Assembly (NCBI RefSeq): GCF_000967245.1
Contig: NZ_KQ033878.1
Location: forward strand, 248,001 to 312,000
Reading direction: 5' to 3'
DNA length: 64,000 nt
Source of the DNA: Bombilactobacillus mellis
GTDB taxonomy: Bacteria > Bacillota > Bacilli > Lactobacillales > Lactobacillaceae
Shown: positions 45,882 to 55,050 of the stretch, one piece after another
Numbering within the stretch: position 1 is the first letter of the stretch
Layout of the letters: each line of letters opens with the position of its first letter
The notes under the pieces: model-generated
Databases searched by the model: none
Told to the model about the DNA's origin: nothing
What the model saw: only the letters and a program-made list of their open reading frames with translations
Program-made: the position numbers and the translations under genes

Positions 45882-46772
45882 CTAATCTTCCCCAATAATG
45901 CGGACTTCAGTTTCTAATTGTACCGCAAATTTTTCCTTGACTGTTTTTTGAATTAACTGAATTAGTTGTAAATAATCCGTGGCAGTGGCATTGCCGGTGT
46001 TAATAATGAACCCTGCATGTTTGTTGGATACTTGAGCCCCACCGATACTTTTGCCTTGTAATCCGGCTTTAATAATTAAGGGACCCGTAAAATGGCCTTG
46101 TGGCCGTTTAAAGACACTACCGCAAGATGGATATTCTAAAGGCTGTTTTGAACGCCTTAAAGCATTTAATTCATCCATTTTATCTTGAATTTGTGGCTGC
46201 TGACCTACCTCTAAATTAAAAGTGGCTGCTACTACGATACCATGATTTTCCTGGACAATACTATGACGATAACCAAAATGCAAGTCTGACCCGCTAATTT
46301 GTACTTCGCGGCCATCGGGCAAAATTTCATCAATACTGCTGACTACATTAGCGATTTCTCCTCCATAAGCCCCTGCATTCATAAAAATAGCTCCACCAAC
46401 ACTGCCAGGAATTCCGGCTGCAAATTCCAAGCCAGTGAGACTAGCCTTACTGGCTGCCTTAGTAACTGCAATAATGGCCGCCCCCGCTTCTGCGGTAATT
46501 TGCTGTTTTTTGACTTCAATTTTATTGAACTCCGGCAACATAATGACCAAACCCCGGATACCGCCATCTTTAATAATTAAATTGCTGGAATTGCCCAAAG
46601 TAGTTACGGGCATTTTTTGTTTTCGAGCCCTTACTAATAGATCTTTTAATTCTTGGCGAGTAGTAGGAAACGCTAGATAATCGGCTGGCCCACCTGTTTT
46701 AGTATACGTATACCGACTTAAAGGTTCATTAGTCTTAATTTTAATTGGTAACGTCAGTAAATCATTTGTCAT
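45882..46772 (-). CDS. murB: UDP-N-acetylmuramate dehydrogenase
   Basis: It reduces UDP-GlcNAc-enolpyruvate to UDP-MurNAc. The 296-residue FAD enzyme is of the short type without the extra loop of Escherichia coli MurB, with [22 protein letters not shown] and [19 protein letters not shown]. The proton-donor serine is in [11 protein letters not shown]. It leads the murB-cdaA-cdaR-glmM operon. Confidence 0.95.
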   Translation of the reverse strand: MTNDLLTLPIKIKTNEPLSRYTYTKTGGPADYLAFPTTRQELKDLLVRARKQKMPVTTLGNSSNLIIKDGGIRGLVIMLPEFNKIEVKKQQITAEAGAAIIAVTKAASKASLTGLEFAAGIPGSVGGAIFMNAGAYGGEIANVVSSIDEILPDGREVQISGSDLHFGYRHSIVQENHGIVVAATFNLEVGQQPQIQDKMDELNALRRSKQPLEYPSCGSVFKRPQGHFTGPLIIKAGLQGKSIGGAQVSNKHAGFIINTGNATATDYLQLIQLIQKTVKEKFAVQLETEVRIIGED

Positions 46773-46828
46773 TTAAATTAACCTCTTAACAGTATTAGAA
46801 ATTAAAACTTCTCCTTGGCAATACTTAT

Positions 46829-46858
46829 AGTATATAATGAAAGACCAGATAGTTACAA
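46829..46858 (-). promoter_or_regulatory. Promoter of murB-cdaA-cdaR-glmM
   Basis: The minus strand has TTGTAA (46858-46853), an 18-nt spacer and TATACT (46834-46829), about 57 nt before murB. The divergent exonuclease gene must start transcription from the same 100-nt gap. Confidence 0.5.
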
Positions 46859-46873
46859 AAAAGGAAGTAAATT

Positions 46874-47410
46874 ATGAATTTTGTTGCCATGGATTTTGAA
46901 ACTGCTAATGGAAAAAGCTCTAGCGCTTGCTCATTAGCTTTAGCCTTAATCGAAAATAACCAAATCACAGATACATTTTATACATTAATTAATCCTTTAC
47001 AAAATTTTAATTATCGCAACATCGCTATTCACCATATTCAACCAGCGGATGTCCAATCGGCCCCTACCTTTGATCAGGTTTGGCCTCATATTCAATCCCT
47101 TTTTACACAAGACAATTTGATCGCTGCGCACAATGCTCCGTTTGATACCCGGGTTCTCCGGGAAACTTTAGCTATGTTTAATTTACCGGCGCCAACTTAT
47201 CCAGCTATTGATACAGTGCGAACCTCACGAAAATTATATCCGCAAATGCCTAACCATAAGCTCAATACCGTTGCTCAGCTTCTCAAAATCCCATTAAACC
47301 ACCATCATCACGCTCTTGATGATACCATTGCCTGTGCCGAAATTCTAATTAAAACTGCCCTTCAGTTTGGCGAAGAGCCAATTAAAAAGATGACCAAATT
47401 AATTCATTAG
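46874..47410 (+). CDS. DnaQ-like DEDDh 3'-5' exonuclease
   Basis: The 178-residue protein has the four exonuclease motifs: MDFETAN (D and E), IAAHNAPFDTRVL, and HHHALDDTIACAEIL, which supplies the DEDDh histidine and final aspartate. It has no other domain, unlike PolC, DinG or BRCT-fused forms. Substrate and repair role are unknown. It stands alone, divergent from murB, and its stop codon lies inside a terminator hairpin. Confidence 0.87.
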   Translation: MNFVAMDFETANGKSSSACSLALALIENNQITDTFYTLINPLQNFNYRNIAIHHIQPADVQSAPTFDQVWPHIQSLFTQDNLIAAHNAPFDTRVLRETLAMFNLPAPTYPAIDTVRTSRKLYPQMPNHKLNTVAQLLKIPLNHHHHALDDTIACAEILIKTALQFGEEPIKKMTKLIH

Positions 47411-47420
47411 TCATCTTTTT
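47384..47420. terminator. Bidirectional terminator overlapping the exonuclease stop
   Basis: AAAAAGATGAC (47384-47394) and GTCATCTTTTT (47410-47420) form an 11-bp stem with a 15-nt loop. The TAG stop codon of the exonuclease is at 47408-47410, so the 5' arm is coding. It also serves tsaE on the other strand. Confidence 0.75.
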
Positions 47421-47433
47421 AATATGGTTATAA

Positions 47434-47907
47434 TTACTTATCAGCAATTGCTTGTTGGAACTGCTGCAGCAATTGTTGATAACGACAGCCCAAGGCCTGA
47501 AAAGTTAATTCACGACTAGTCGGCTGTTGTTGCTTAAGAACGATCCGCAAATAACTTGTAGGTACTAAATCCTTAATAAATTGGGACCATTCAATGACTA
47601 CAGCTCCATCCCCATTAAAGTATTCACTTAATCCTAATTCATCAGCTGAAGAATTTTCTAAACGATACATATCCATATGATATAAAGGAATTCTCCCCGA
47701 CTGATATTCGCGAATTAAAGTAAAGGTGGGGCTTTTAATCGGTCGTTTAATTCCTAGCCCTTGGGCAATACCTTGAGTTAGCGTTGTTTTACCAGCTCCC
47801 AAATCACCATCTAATAAGATCAGATCTTGGGGCTGTAATAATTGGCCTAATTGATACCCATAAGCGATGGTTGCTTGATAATTGGTAGTTACCAGGTGCA
47901 TTGTCAT
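47434..47907 (-). CDS. tsaE: tRNA threonylcarbamoyladenosine synthesis ATPase TsaE
   Basis: The 157-residue P-loop protein has Walker A in DGDLGAGKTTLTQG (K40), and SPTFTLIREY and HMDMYRLE motifs. It works with TsaB and TsaD (not in this window) to make t6A37 on ANN-decoding tRNAs. It follows pta by 1 nt and completes the ung-pta-tsaE cluster. Confidence 0.94.
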   Translation of the reverse strand: MTMHLVTTNYQATIAYGYQLGQLLQPQDLILLDGDLGAGKTTLTQGIAQGLGIKRPIKSPTFTLIREYQSGRIPLYHMDMYRLENSSADELGLSEYFNGDGAVVIEWSQFIKDLVPTSYLRIVLKQQQPTSRELTFQALGCRYQQLLQQFQQAIADK

Positions 47908-47908
47908 A

Positions 47909-48877
47909 TTAGAGTGCTTGGGCTGCAGTAATTAAGGATAATTTATAAACATCCTCTTCATTGCAACCGCGTGATAAATCTGAAACCGGCTTGTTTAATC
48001 CCTGCAAAACTGGGCCAATTGCTTCAAAACCACCAAAACGCTGGGCAATCTTATAACCAATATTTCCCGATTGCAATTCTGGGAAAACAAATACTGTAGC
48101 CTGACCAGCAACCGCAGAATTAGGTGCTTTTTGTTGAGCTACTTTCGGCACAAAAGCAGCATCAAATTGTAATTCTCCATCCAAGGCCAAATCAGGATCC
48201 ATCTGTTGAGCCAATTTTGCAGCTTCTGCTACTTTGGTAACCTCATCGCTTTTAGCAGAACCTTTAGTCGAAAAACTTAATAGGGCCACTTTGGGATCAA
48301 TATCAAATAACTGAGCCGTTTTGGCGGAAGTAACTGCAATTTCGGCCAATTCTTGACTATTAGGATTTATATTGATGGCACAATCTGCAAATAAATAACG
48401 CTGATCATCTTTTTGCATAATAAAAGCCCCACTAGTCCGCGTTAACCCCGGCTTAACTTTAATAATTTGTAAAGCCGGACGTACCGTATCTCCAGTAGGA
48501 TGAACCGCTCCAGAAACCATTCCGTCAACTTGTCCCAAAAAGACAAGCATAGTACCGAAATAATTAGGATCACGGAGCATCTTTTGTGCTTGTTCTTTAG
48601 TATTCTTGCCGTGACGTCTTTCTACAAAGGCATCCACCATTTGTTCAAAATCAGAATAATTATTAGGATCTAAAATTTTAATCTGGGAAGTAGTAACTCC
48701 AGCAGCAAGTGCTGCTTTTTGAATTTCTTCAGCAGCACCCAAAAAAACTGGTTCGACCAGATTTTCTTGCTGCAAGCGCACAGCCGCTTTTAAAATCCGT
48801 TCATCAGTTGCTTCTGGAAATACAATTCGTAAATTTTTTCCCTTAATCTTTTGCTTTAACGATTCAAACAATTCCAT
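47909..48877 (-). CDS. pta: Phosphate acetyltransferase
   Basis: It exchanges acetyl-CoA and acetyl phosphate, feeding AckA. The 322-residue short-form enzyme starts MELFESLKQKIKG and has VFPEATDERIL, DGMVSGAVHPTGDTVRPALQ and the C-terminal LSRGCNEEDVY. I choose the ATG at 48877, 7 nt after AGGAGG. The open frame continues upstream to 48925 and into ung, but without a ribosome site. Confidence 0.95.
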   Translation of the reverse strand: MELFESLKQKIKGKNLRIVFPEATDERILKAAVRLQQENLVEPVFLGAAEEIQKAALAAGVTTSQIKILDPNNYSDFEQMVDAFVERRHGKNTKEQAQKMLRDPNYFGTMLVFLGQVDGMVSGAVHPTGDTVRPALQIIKVKPGLTRTSGAFIMQKDDQRYLFADCAININPNSQELAEIAVTSAKTAQLFDIDPKVALLSFSTKGSAKSDEVTKVAEAAKLAQQMDPDLALDGELQFDAAFVPKVAQQKAPNSAVAGQATVFVFPELQSGNIGYKIAQRFGGFEAIGPVLQGLNKPVSDLSRGCNEEDVYKLSLITAAQAL

Positions 48878-48888
48878 CATATTGCCTC

Positions 48889-49590
48889 CTAATTTTCTGT
48901 TTCTGGTTGTGCCGGTAATTGCCAATCTATTGGCGTTTCTCCATACTGGGTCAATGCTTGATTAGCCCGGGAAAAAGGATGCGAACCAAAAAAACCATAA
49001 TTTGCGGAAAACGGGCTGGGATGAGTTGAACTAATTATAGTATTTTGCCGGGTATCAATTAAACTTGACTTCGATTTGGCTGCTTTTCCCCATAAAATAA
49101 AGACTACATGACCTTTTTCAGAAAGTTTGCTAATAGCCTGATCAGTCAATTTTTCCCAACCTTTGCCTTGATGAGAAAAAGCCTTCCCACGGCGCACTGT
49201 TAACACAGAATTTAATAATAAGACTCCTTGATCAGCCCAATGTTTTAAATAACCATGATTAACGGGAGTACAGCCGACATCTGCTTGCAATTCCTTATAA
49301 ATATTTTGTAAGGAAGGTGGTACCTTATTGCCAGGCAAAACGGAAAAACTTAAGCCATGAGCTTGATGTGGTTCATGATAAGGATCCTGCCCTAAGATGA
49401 CCACCTTAGTTGCTTGAAATGAGGTCCACTCAAAGGCTTGGAAAATATGATACATATCAGGATAAATGGTCTGAGTTTGATATTCCCGCTTCAAAAATTG
49501 ATGCAGTTGTCGATAATACTCTTTATCAAATTCGGCCCCTAAAACATCCTGCCAGTCATTTTTTATTAGTTGTTTCAACTCAATAATCAC
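48889..49590 (-). CDS. ung: Uracil-DNA glycosylase (family 1)
   Basis: It removes uracil from DNA. The 233-residue protein shows the catalytic GQDPYHEP motif (D69 as water-activating residue) and the DNA-intercalation motif [14 protein letters not shown]. The length is usual. It leads ung-pta-tsaE with 11 nt before pta. Confidence 0.95.
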   Translation of the reverse strand: MIIELKQLIKNDWQDVLGAEFDKEYYRQLHQFLKREYQTQTIYPDMYHIFQAFEWTSFQATKVVILGQDPYHEPHQAHGLSFSVLPGNKVPPSLQNIYKELQADVGCTPVNHGYLKHWADQGVLLLNSVLTVRRGKAFSHQGKGWEKLTDQAISKLSEKGHVVFILWGKAAKSKSSLIDTRQNTIISSTHPSPFSANYGFFGSHPFSRANQALTQYGETPIDWQLPAQPETEN

Positions 49591-50302
49591 CCTGCTTATG
49601 GTAAAATTTTAGTATAACGTCAAAAGAAGTTTTCCACATGCCAAAATTTAATAACTGCCACTAAAAGAAACTTACTTTATTCAAGTAACTATTTTAAGCT
49701 GCTAATATCTTTTCTTGTTACTGTCATTACAGTCATTTCTCAACCAATTTCTGAGTTCAAGAGCTAACTTCTAGACTAATTTCAAAGATATTTGAAACTA
49801 AAAACAACCAGCAAATTTCTTGGTGCGGCCACTATATTTTGACAAATGTTACTTTTTTTAAAAAACATCACCTCTATTATGAAATCGTAACCACCAGTGG
49901 TATCTATTCTACCAGTTAGAGGCCCAGAATTCAAAAGACAGTTTAGTTCTCAAAAATCAATTTCTAGTTTTATTGTATAAAACGACAAGAGCTCCTGCAA
50001 CAACTCATTGTAAATTAATCAACCTCACTTTTACTCACAGCTTGCTTGTTATCAACCAAAGTATACCGAGCTCTAATTTACAATTACTAGCCAGGAGTCT
50101 CTTTTTTAACAAAAGCTGCTTCTAGCTAAAATTCTAGAGTATTTTTAATAACCATGTTTAAAAATATTTTGTTGAACGCGCACTTCTTATTATGAATCAT
50201 ACGTAGTAAACTTATTAAACATTACTAATTAACTCTGCAAAACAAGACTATCCCAATAACTTTGATGTTAATAAGCTTTTGTTCAAACCTTAAGTTGAAC
50301 GG
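49591..50302. other. Intergenic tract of probably decayed DNA
   Basis: About 710 nt without an intact gene. On the minus strand, 49790-49915 reads IDTTGGYDFIIEVMFFKK, which faintly recalls the effector domain of Lrp/AsnC regulators. At 50016-50073 it reads RYTLVDNKQAVSKSEVD before a stop. Neither can be assigned with confidence. Confidence 0.5.
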
Positions 50303-50887
50303 ATGCAGAAAGAGTGGTATCAAATAATGATCTTTTATATGCAATTTAATGCTGCTAATATTGCCGGCATTATTCAAATTACCAACGTTAAACAAGAACC
50401 TCTGTACTACTTAATTCGGATTCCGCCCCATTGGAAAACCAGTTATAATTTACTAGGCGTTAGTCAAGATGTTATTGGAAGTATTGAACAAATATCTCAT
50501 AGCAGCTGGCCTAATTATCAAATTAAAATTGGGTCCAATTTAATCACCAAAGTGTATCACCTCAACAATTCCCGTCATCAACTTATGCTCGCTCCTACAG
50601 TGCATTGGTTAATTACTGGTAACCTAATCGAAAATAATTATGTGGTTCATGATTTTCATCATCAAGTAATTATGACTGTTGATAACATTTACTTTAAAAA
50701 TGGACATGAAGGATATCTTTTAAATATTAATGATAATGCAGAATATAAAGTTGGAATTTTACTAGCAGCTGTTTTAAATCAGACTAGTCGTAATACAAAA
50801 AATAAACGTTCCTTAGAACGTTTAAAAGGGAGGCAATTAAGAGTGCAATTGAAAAGAAATATTAATTTTCCCTCTGACAAAAACTAA
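50303..50887 (+). CDS. Hypothetical protein, possibly LURP-one/YxjI-like
   Basis: A 194-residue, mostly beta-rich soluble protein. The pattern of repeated strands (YYLIRIPPHWKTSYNLLGVS, IGSIEQISHSSWPNYQIKIG, YVVHDFHHQVIMTVDNIYF) loosely resembles the LURP-one/tubby-like YxjI family, but I am not sure. The basic C-terminus has KNKRSLERLKGRQLRVQLKR. The start is unclear. ATG 50303 has no good ribosome site, and ATG 50327 (MIFYMQF) has AAAGAGTGG upstream. The gene sits between decayed DNA and a convergent GNAT gene. Confidence 0.55.
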   Translation: MQKEWYQIMIFYMQFNAANIAGIIQITNVKQEPLYYLIRIPPHWKTSYNLLGVSQDVIGSIEQISHSSWPNYQIKIGSNLITKVYHLNNSRHQLMLAPTVHWLITGNLIENNYVVHDFHHQVIMTVDNIYFKNGHEGYLLNINDNAEYKVGILLAAVLNQTSRNTKNKRSLERLKGRQLRVQLKRNINFPSDKN

Positions 50888-50908
50888 TTTTAATCAGCTT
50901 CTTCAGCA

Positions 50909-51460
50909 TTAATCATTGGGAAAGATACTTTTTTGCATATGATGATACTGATGAGAACCAATTTTTGTCGTTCCCACAATTCGAAAACCTAAGTGTTGAT
51001 ATAAGCGTAAAGCCCGTTGATTTTGAAAATCAACATTTAGACCCACCAAAGAAACATCAAAAAATTGCGGAAGTGCTGCAATTAATTTAGTAGCTAACCC
51101 CTGTCCCTGATAAGCCGGGGCAACGGCGATAGAATCTAAATACCATTCATCAGGCCAGCTTTCTTCTGCAAACAGCTCTAAATTACGTGGTAAACCATAT
51201 TTAGGAGCTAACTTTTGATAATAACTATTAATTTCTTTTTCTAAAGCCGCTGGATAACCGATCAAGACTCCCACTACCTGCTGCTTTTTTTCGATTACAA
51301 TTGTATTTTGATAAACCTTTGGTTCACGAAAAGTTTCCTCTAGTAAATTATGAATTTGCTGAGGATATTTTTGCATTATTTCTAATTCCATATCTGTAAA
51401 AATTTGTTGTAAAAGTTCTAATACTACTTGCGCATCTTGGGCGTTGGCACGTCTAAGCAT
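50909..51460 (-). CDS. GNAT-family N-acetyltransferase
   Basis: The 183-residue protein has the acetyl-CoA motif VAPAYQGQGLATKLIAAL (about 127-144) and the C-terminal FQNQRALRLYQHLGFRIVG. It is not closely like the 16062-16550 protein. Substrate unknown. It lies downstream of the TetR gene but is separated from it by terminators. Confidence 0.82.
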   Translation of the reverse strand: MLRRANAQDAQVVLELLQQIFTDMELEIMQKYPQQIHNLLEETFREPKVYQNTIVIEKKQQVVGVLIGYPAALEKEINSYYQKLAPKYGLPRNLELFAEESWPDEWYLDSIAVAPAYQGQGLATKLIAALPQFFDVSLVGLNVDFQNQRALRLYQHLGFRIVGTTKIGSHQYHHMQKSIFPND

Positions 51461-51499
51461 AAATCCATCCTTTGTCTATAATTAAATAACATAAATCAC

Positions 51500-51522
51500 A
51501 AAAAGGCCGGATGGCCTTTTTT
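51500..51522 (-). terminator. Terminator downstream of the smpB-TetR transcript
   Basis: AAAAAGGCC and GGCCTTTTT form a short stem with a 4-nt loop and T-runs on both strands. A second imperfect hairpin (CAGCA/TGCTG, about 51550-51570) followed by Ts on the minus strand lies just before it and may act in tandem. Confidence 0.65.
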
Positions 51523-51641
51523 ACGATCGTTTACTGATTTAAAAATTTGTCGCCAGCAGAATTGCTGACGCTTTCATGATAACAACATTGCCTGTGAAGA
51601 TAAAGCTACATTTTAATAAATATGTCTCATTTTGAGAATAT

Positions 51642-52202
51642 TTAATCACATTGATTTTGATAAAAGTGAAATAAAAATAACTGAACTCCGCTCAGCAATT
51701 GTTGAATAACTACTTCGGGTTTAGTTTTCAATTGACCATCTAACCAAACTAAAAGCTGAAATAATATACCCGCCGCCAGAAAATCTAATTCATAAGGCCG
51801 TTTCTGAACAAAATCCAGTAATTGATCAGCTTGCAGTTGCTGGGTAATATAAGACAACAAAAACTTTTTAAAAATTTTTAACCAAAAACTCGGAGTTTGT
51901 TCAAGAATAACTAATTTATAAAGATTAATAAAACGCCAGCGGTGTTGAGCAATGTAATTAACACTAACCTCAATTACACCCTGCCAGCTATTACATTCGT
52001 ATTGCAACAGCTTATTAGCTTCTTCTTTTAAGATTGCCAAACAAAGATCTTGCAAACCAGCCGGAAAATGTCGATAAATAGTACTACGGCTGACCGCACA
52101 ACAAGCAGTTAATTCTTTAATAGTTAAATTAGCCCCTTGAGGCTGCTCTAATAAATTACATAATTTTCTAAGCAGATAACCAGAAGTAACCGCAGCTGAC
52201 AT
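51642..52202 (-). CDS. TetR/AcrR-family transcriptional regulator
   Basis: The 186-residue protein has an N-terminal helix-turn-helix, NLTIKELTACCAVSRSTIYR HFPAG, around residues 25-50, and a helical ligand domain with many aromatic residues. The effector and targets are unknown. I use the ATG at 52202, with GAGG 6 nt upstream. A GTG at 52214 overlaps that ribosome site. It follows smpB by 31 nt and may be co-transcribed, an unusual regulator position. Confidence 0.82.
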   Translation of the reverse strand: MSAAVTSGYLLRKLCNLLEQPQGANLTIKELTACCAVSRSTIYRHFPAGLQDLCLAILKEEANKLLQYECNSWQGVIEVSVNYIAQHRWRFINLYKLVILEQTPSFWLKIFKKFLLSYITQQLQADQLLDFVQKRPYELDFLAAGILFQLLVWLDGQLKTKPEVVIQQLLSGVQLFLFHFYQNQCD

Positions 52203-52233
52203 ATCCTTCCTCACTTTTAGTTATAGTATTAAA

Positions 52234-52707
52234 TCAACGTAAGACATTTTTTAAATGCCGCCGTATTTCCCGTTCTTGATCCCGGCGTTTTAAAGTCTCA
52301 CGTTTATCATATAGTTTTTTACCTTCGGCAACCCCCAGCAAAACTTTAGCAAAACCGTGTTTCAAGTAGACTTTTAAAGGCACAACGGTAACACCTTTTT
52401 TTTGAATTTGACCAGCTATTTTATTAATTTCTCTTTTATGCAAAAGTAATTTTCGATTGCGTAAAGGGTCATGATTAAATTGATTGCCTTGATCATAAGG
52501 ACTGATATGCACATTAGACAGTAATAATTCTCCATTATGGATTTGAGCAAAACCATCTTTTATGTTCATACGTCCAGCACGAATTGACTTGATTTCTGTC
52601 CCGGTTAAAACGATTCCTGCCTCATAAGTTTCTAAAATATTATAGTTGTGACGGGCTTTTTTATTAGTCGCCATAACATTGGCTGCTTTTTGGGGATGTT
52701 TTTTCAA
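52234..52707 (-). CDS. smpB: SsrA-binding protein SmpB
   Basis: It delivers tmRNA to stalled ribosomes. The 157-residue beta-barrel protein has [20 protein letters not shown] and [19 protein letters not shown]. It ends with the basic tail [18 protein letters not shown], which folds in the mRNA channel. It follows rnr by 24 nt, a linkage that fits the joint role of RNase R and tmRNA in removing defective mRNA. Confidence 0.96.
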   Translation of the reverse strand: MKKHPQKAANVMATNKKARHNYNILETYEAGIVLTGTEIKSIRAGRMNIKDGFAQIHNGELLLSNVHISPYDQGNQFNHDPLRNRKLLLHKREINKIAGQIQKKGVTVVPLKVYLKHGFAKVLLGVAEGKKLYDKRETLKRRDQEREIRRHLKNVLR

Positions 52708-52731
52708 ATCAAATCACCTTCTTAATCATAA

Positions 52732-55050
52732 TTACAACTTACGCTCATATTTATTTTTTCTAGAGTTGTTATTTTTGGTTTTAGCAGAATTATTTTTATT
52801 GTTAAAACGATGTCTGGATCTTCCTTGAGGCTTAGCAGCTAAGCGCCGTTTCTTTTCTTCATCGGCACGTTTTTGTTCCTCTGGTTTCAAAACCAGTTCA
52901 AAGTCGACTTGGCGCTGCTGGGCATCAGCCCGAATCAAACGAACTCTAATGGCCTCACCCATTGTATAGGTCTTATGGGTTCTTTTTCCCACCAAGGATA
53001 ATTCCTGTTCGTGAAATTCATAATAATCATCTAACATATTAGAAATATGAATTAAGCCTTCAACGGTATTTTCTAAAGAAACAAACATGCCAAAACTGGT
53101 GACTGAATTAATAACCCCATCAAATTCCTGACCAACTTTGTCTGTCATATATTCGGCTTTCTTCAAGTCATCGACAGCTCTTTCGACATCAATCGACTTT
53201 CGCTCGCAAGCAGAAGTATGAACTGCAACTTCAGGCAAGCGTTCGTTCCATTTTTCCTGAATTGGTAACGCGGTCCCTTCCTGGGCGTAGCTATGAATCA
53301 TTCTGTGCACCATCAAATCAGGATAACGCCGAATAGGAGAAGTAAAATGAGTATAGTAGGTGGCCGCTAAACCAAAATGTCCGAGCGGATCAGGTGAGTA
53401 CTTCGCTTGTTGCAAGCTGCGTAATAACATTGTAGTAATTACCGCTTCTTGCGGGGTATCTGCCACTTTTTCTAGCACTGCTTGAAACATTTTTGGAGAA
53501 ACGTCTTGTGCATTACCAGCAACAGAAAGTCCAAAAGAACTTGCCATTTCAAAAAAGTTTTTTACTTTATCTGGGTCTGGTTGTTCATGAACCCGATATA
53601 AAAAGGGAACGTGCATTTTATTATAATGCTCGGCCACAGTTTCATTGGCTGCCAACATAAAAGATTCAATCATTTTTTCAGCAGTTCCGCGTTCCCGCAA
53701 TTTAATATCAATTGGTTTGCCATTTTCATCTACAATAATTTGAGCTTCAGTTTCTTCAAAATCAATGGCTCCTCGTTGATGACGCATTTTAAATAATATT
53801 TCGTGTAGTTGTGCCATTTCTTCCAGCATCGGTACCAGATTATGATATTCCTGCCGCAATAATGGATCCCCATCTAAAATCTTGTTCACATTATTATAAG
53901 TTAAGCGGGCCTGGGATCGAATAACACTAGGATAAATTTCATGATGCAAAATTTGTCCAGTAGAGCTAATTTCCATGTCACAACTTAAAGTACAGCGGTC
54001 TTCTTGAGGGTTTAGGGAACAAATACCGTTGGATAGACGAAAAGGCAGCATCGGAATGACACGATCAACTAAATAAGTACTCGTGCCCCGCTCATATGCT
54101 TCGCGATCCAACCAGCTGCCTACTTTGACATAATGGCTAACATCAGCAATATGAACACCCAAATGGAAATTGCCATTTTCTAATTTCCAAACAGTGACCG
54201 CATCGTCAAAGTCCTTAGAATCATCCCCATCAATCGTAACCACTTGCTGTTTGGTATTGTCGCGCCGTCCTTGCCAATCTACTGGTTGTAGCTGATCGGG
54301 AATGTTTTGAGCTTCCTGTAAAACTTCATTAGGGAACTCATCTTTTACCTCATTTTGATAAACAATGGTCATTTCATCGACGCCGGGATTATCTTTATTA
54401 CCAAGAGTTTTCAAGGCAATTCCCAACATACTGCGGGGAAATTCATCACTAGGATAAGAGATGATTTCCACCTGTACCATATCTCCCATTTGCGGACTAA
54501 TACCAGTATTTTTAATAAAAACAGGGTTATTAGCTAATTTTTTTTCATAACTATGAACATAACCAAGTAGACCAGTTTTACGAGCCTGAATCTCACTGTA
54601 AGGCATAAACTCACCCACTAGTTTTTTGACCCCGTGATCCAAAATCTTGGTAATTTGACCCTCAGCTCCATTATCACCCCAAGGATTAGCCGGTTTAACA
54701 ATCTTCACTTCCACTTCATCATCATTAATAGCATGCAAAGTGTTAGGCCGCGCAATAAAAATATCTGGTTCTTCTTCATCATAACGAACAAACCCAAAAC
54801 CTCGATCATTAGCCCGAAAAGTACCCGTTACAGTTTGATTAATCGGTGCTAGTTTAAATTGATTATTATTATTAACCGTGATCTTATTTTCGCCTTCTAG
54901 GATAGCTAAAGCCTTTAGAATTCGGTTATAAGCAGTTTTGCCGTGCAAACGTAAAAGATCAGTAATTTGTTGTGCCGTATAGCGTCGATCAGGATAATGC
55001 CGAAAGATTTCTAAAACATCAGAAATCAACTTGTTTTTTTCAAATTCCAT
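52732..55050 (-). CDS. rnr: Ribonuclease R
   Basis: This 772-residue processive 3'-5' exoribonuclease degrades structured RNA. It has an N-terminal helix-turn-helix (about 10-60), cold-shock domains with RGFGFVRYD, and an RNB catalytic domain with GDDSKDFDDAVTVW and HFTSPIRRYPDL. An S1 domain (about 640-720) and a Lys/Arg/Asn-rich tail follow. It abuts estA and precedes smpB. Confidence 0.95.
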   Translation of the reverse strand: MEFEKNKLISDVLEIFRHYPDRRYTAQQITDLLRLHGKTAYNRILKALAILEGENKITVNNNNQFKLAPINQTVTGTFRANDRGFGFVRYDEEEPDIFIARPNTLHAINDDEVEVKIVKPANPWGDNGAEGQITKILDHGVKKLVGEFMPYSEIQARKTGLLGYVHSYEKKLANNPVFIKNTGISPQMGDMVQVEIISYPSDEFPRSMLGIALKTLGNKDNPGVDEMTIVYQNEVKDEFPNEVLQEAQNIPDQLQPVDWQGRRDNTKQQVVTIDGDDSKDFDDAVTVWKLENGNFHLGVHIADVSHYVKVGSWLDREAYERGTSTYLVDRVIPMLPFRLSNGICSLNPQEDRCTLSCDMEISSTGQILHHEIYPSVIRSQARLTYNNVNKILDGDPLLRQEYHNLVPMLEEMAQLHEILFKMRHQRGAIDFEETEAQIIVDENGKPIDIKLRERGTAEKMIESFMLAANETVAEHYNKMHVPFLYRVHEQPDPDKVKNFFEMASSFGLSVAGNAQDVSPKMFQAVLEKVADTPQEAVITTMLLRSLQQAKYSPDPLGHFGLAATYYTHFTSPIRRYPDLMVHRMIHSYAQEGTALPIQEKWNERLPEVAVHTSACERKSIDVERAVDDLKKAEYMTDKVGQEFDGVINSVTSFGMFVSLENTVEGLIHISNMLDDYYEFHEQELSLVGKRTHKTYTMGEAIRVRLIRADAQQRQVDFELVLKPEEQKRADEEKKRRLAAKPQGRSRHRFNNKNNSAKTKNNNSRKNKYERKL

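Noticed and set aside
46299-46580. 93-codon open frame on the plus strand within murB
   Set aside because: It lies entirely antisense to murB and has no independent support.
51490-51575. Two closely spaced hairpins as a possible small RNA or CRISPR repeat
   Set aside because: They differ in sequence, are not repeated elsewhere, and each is followed by Ts, so tandem termination is the simplest view.
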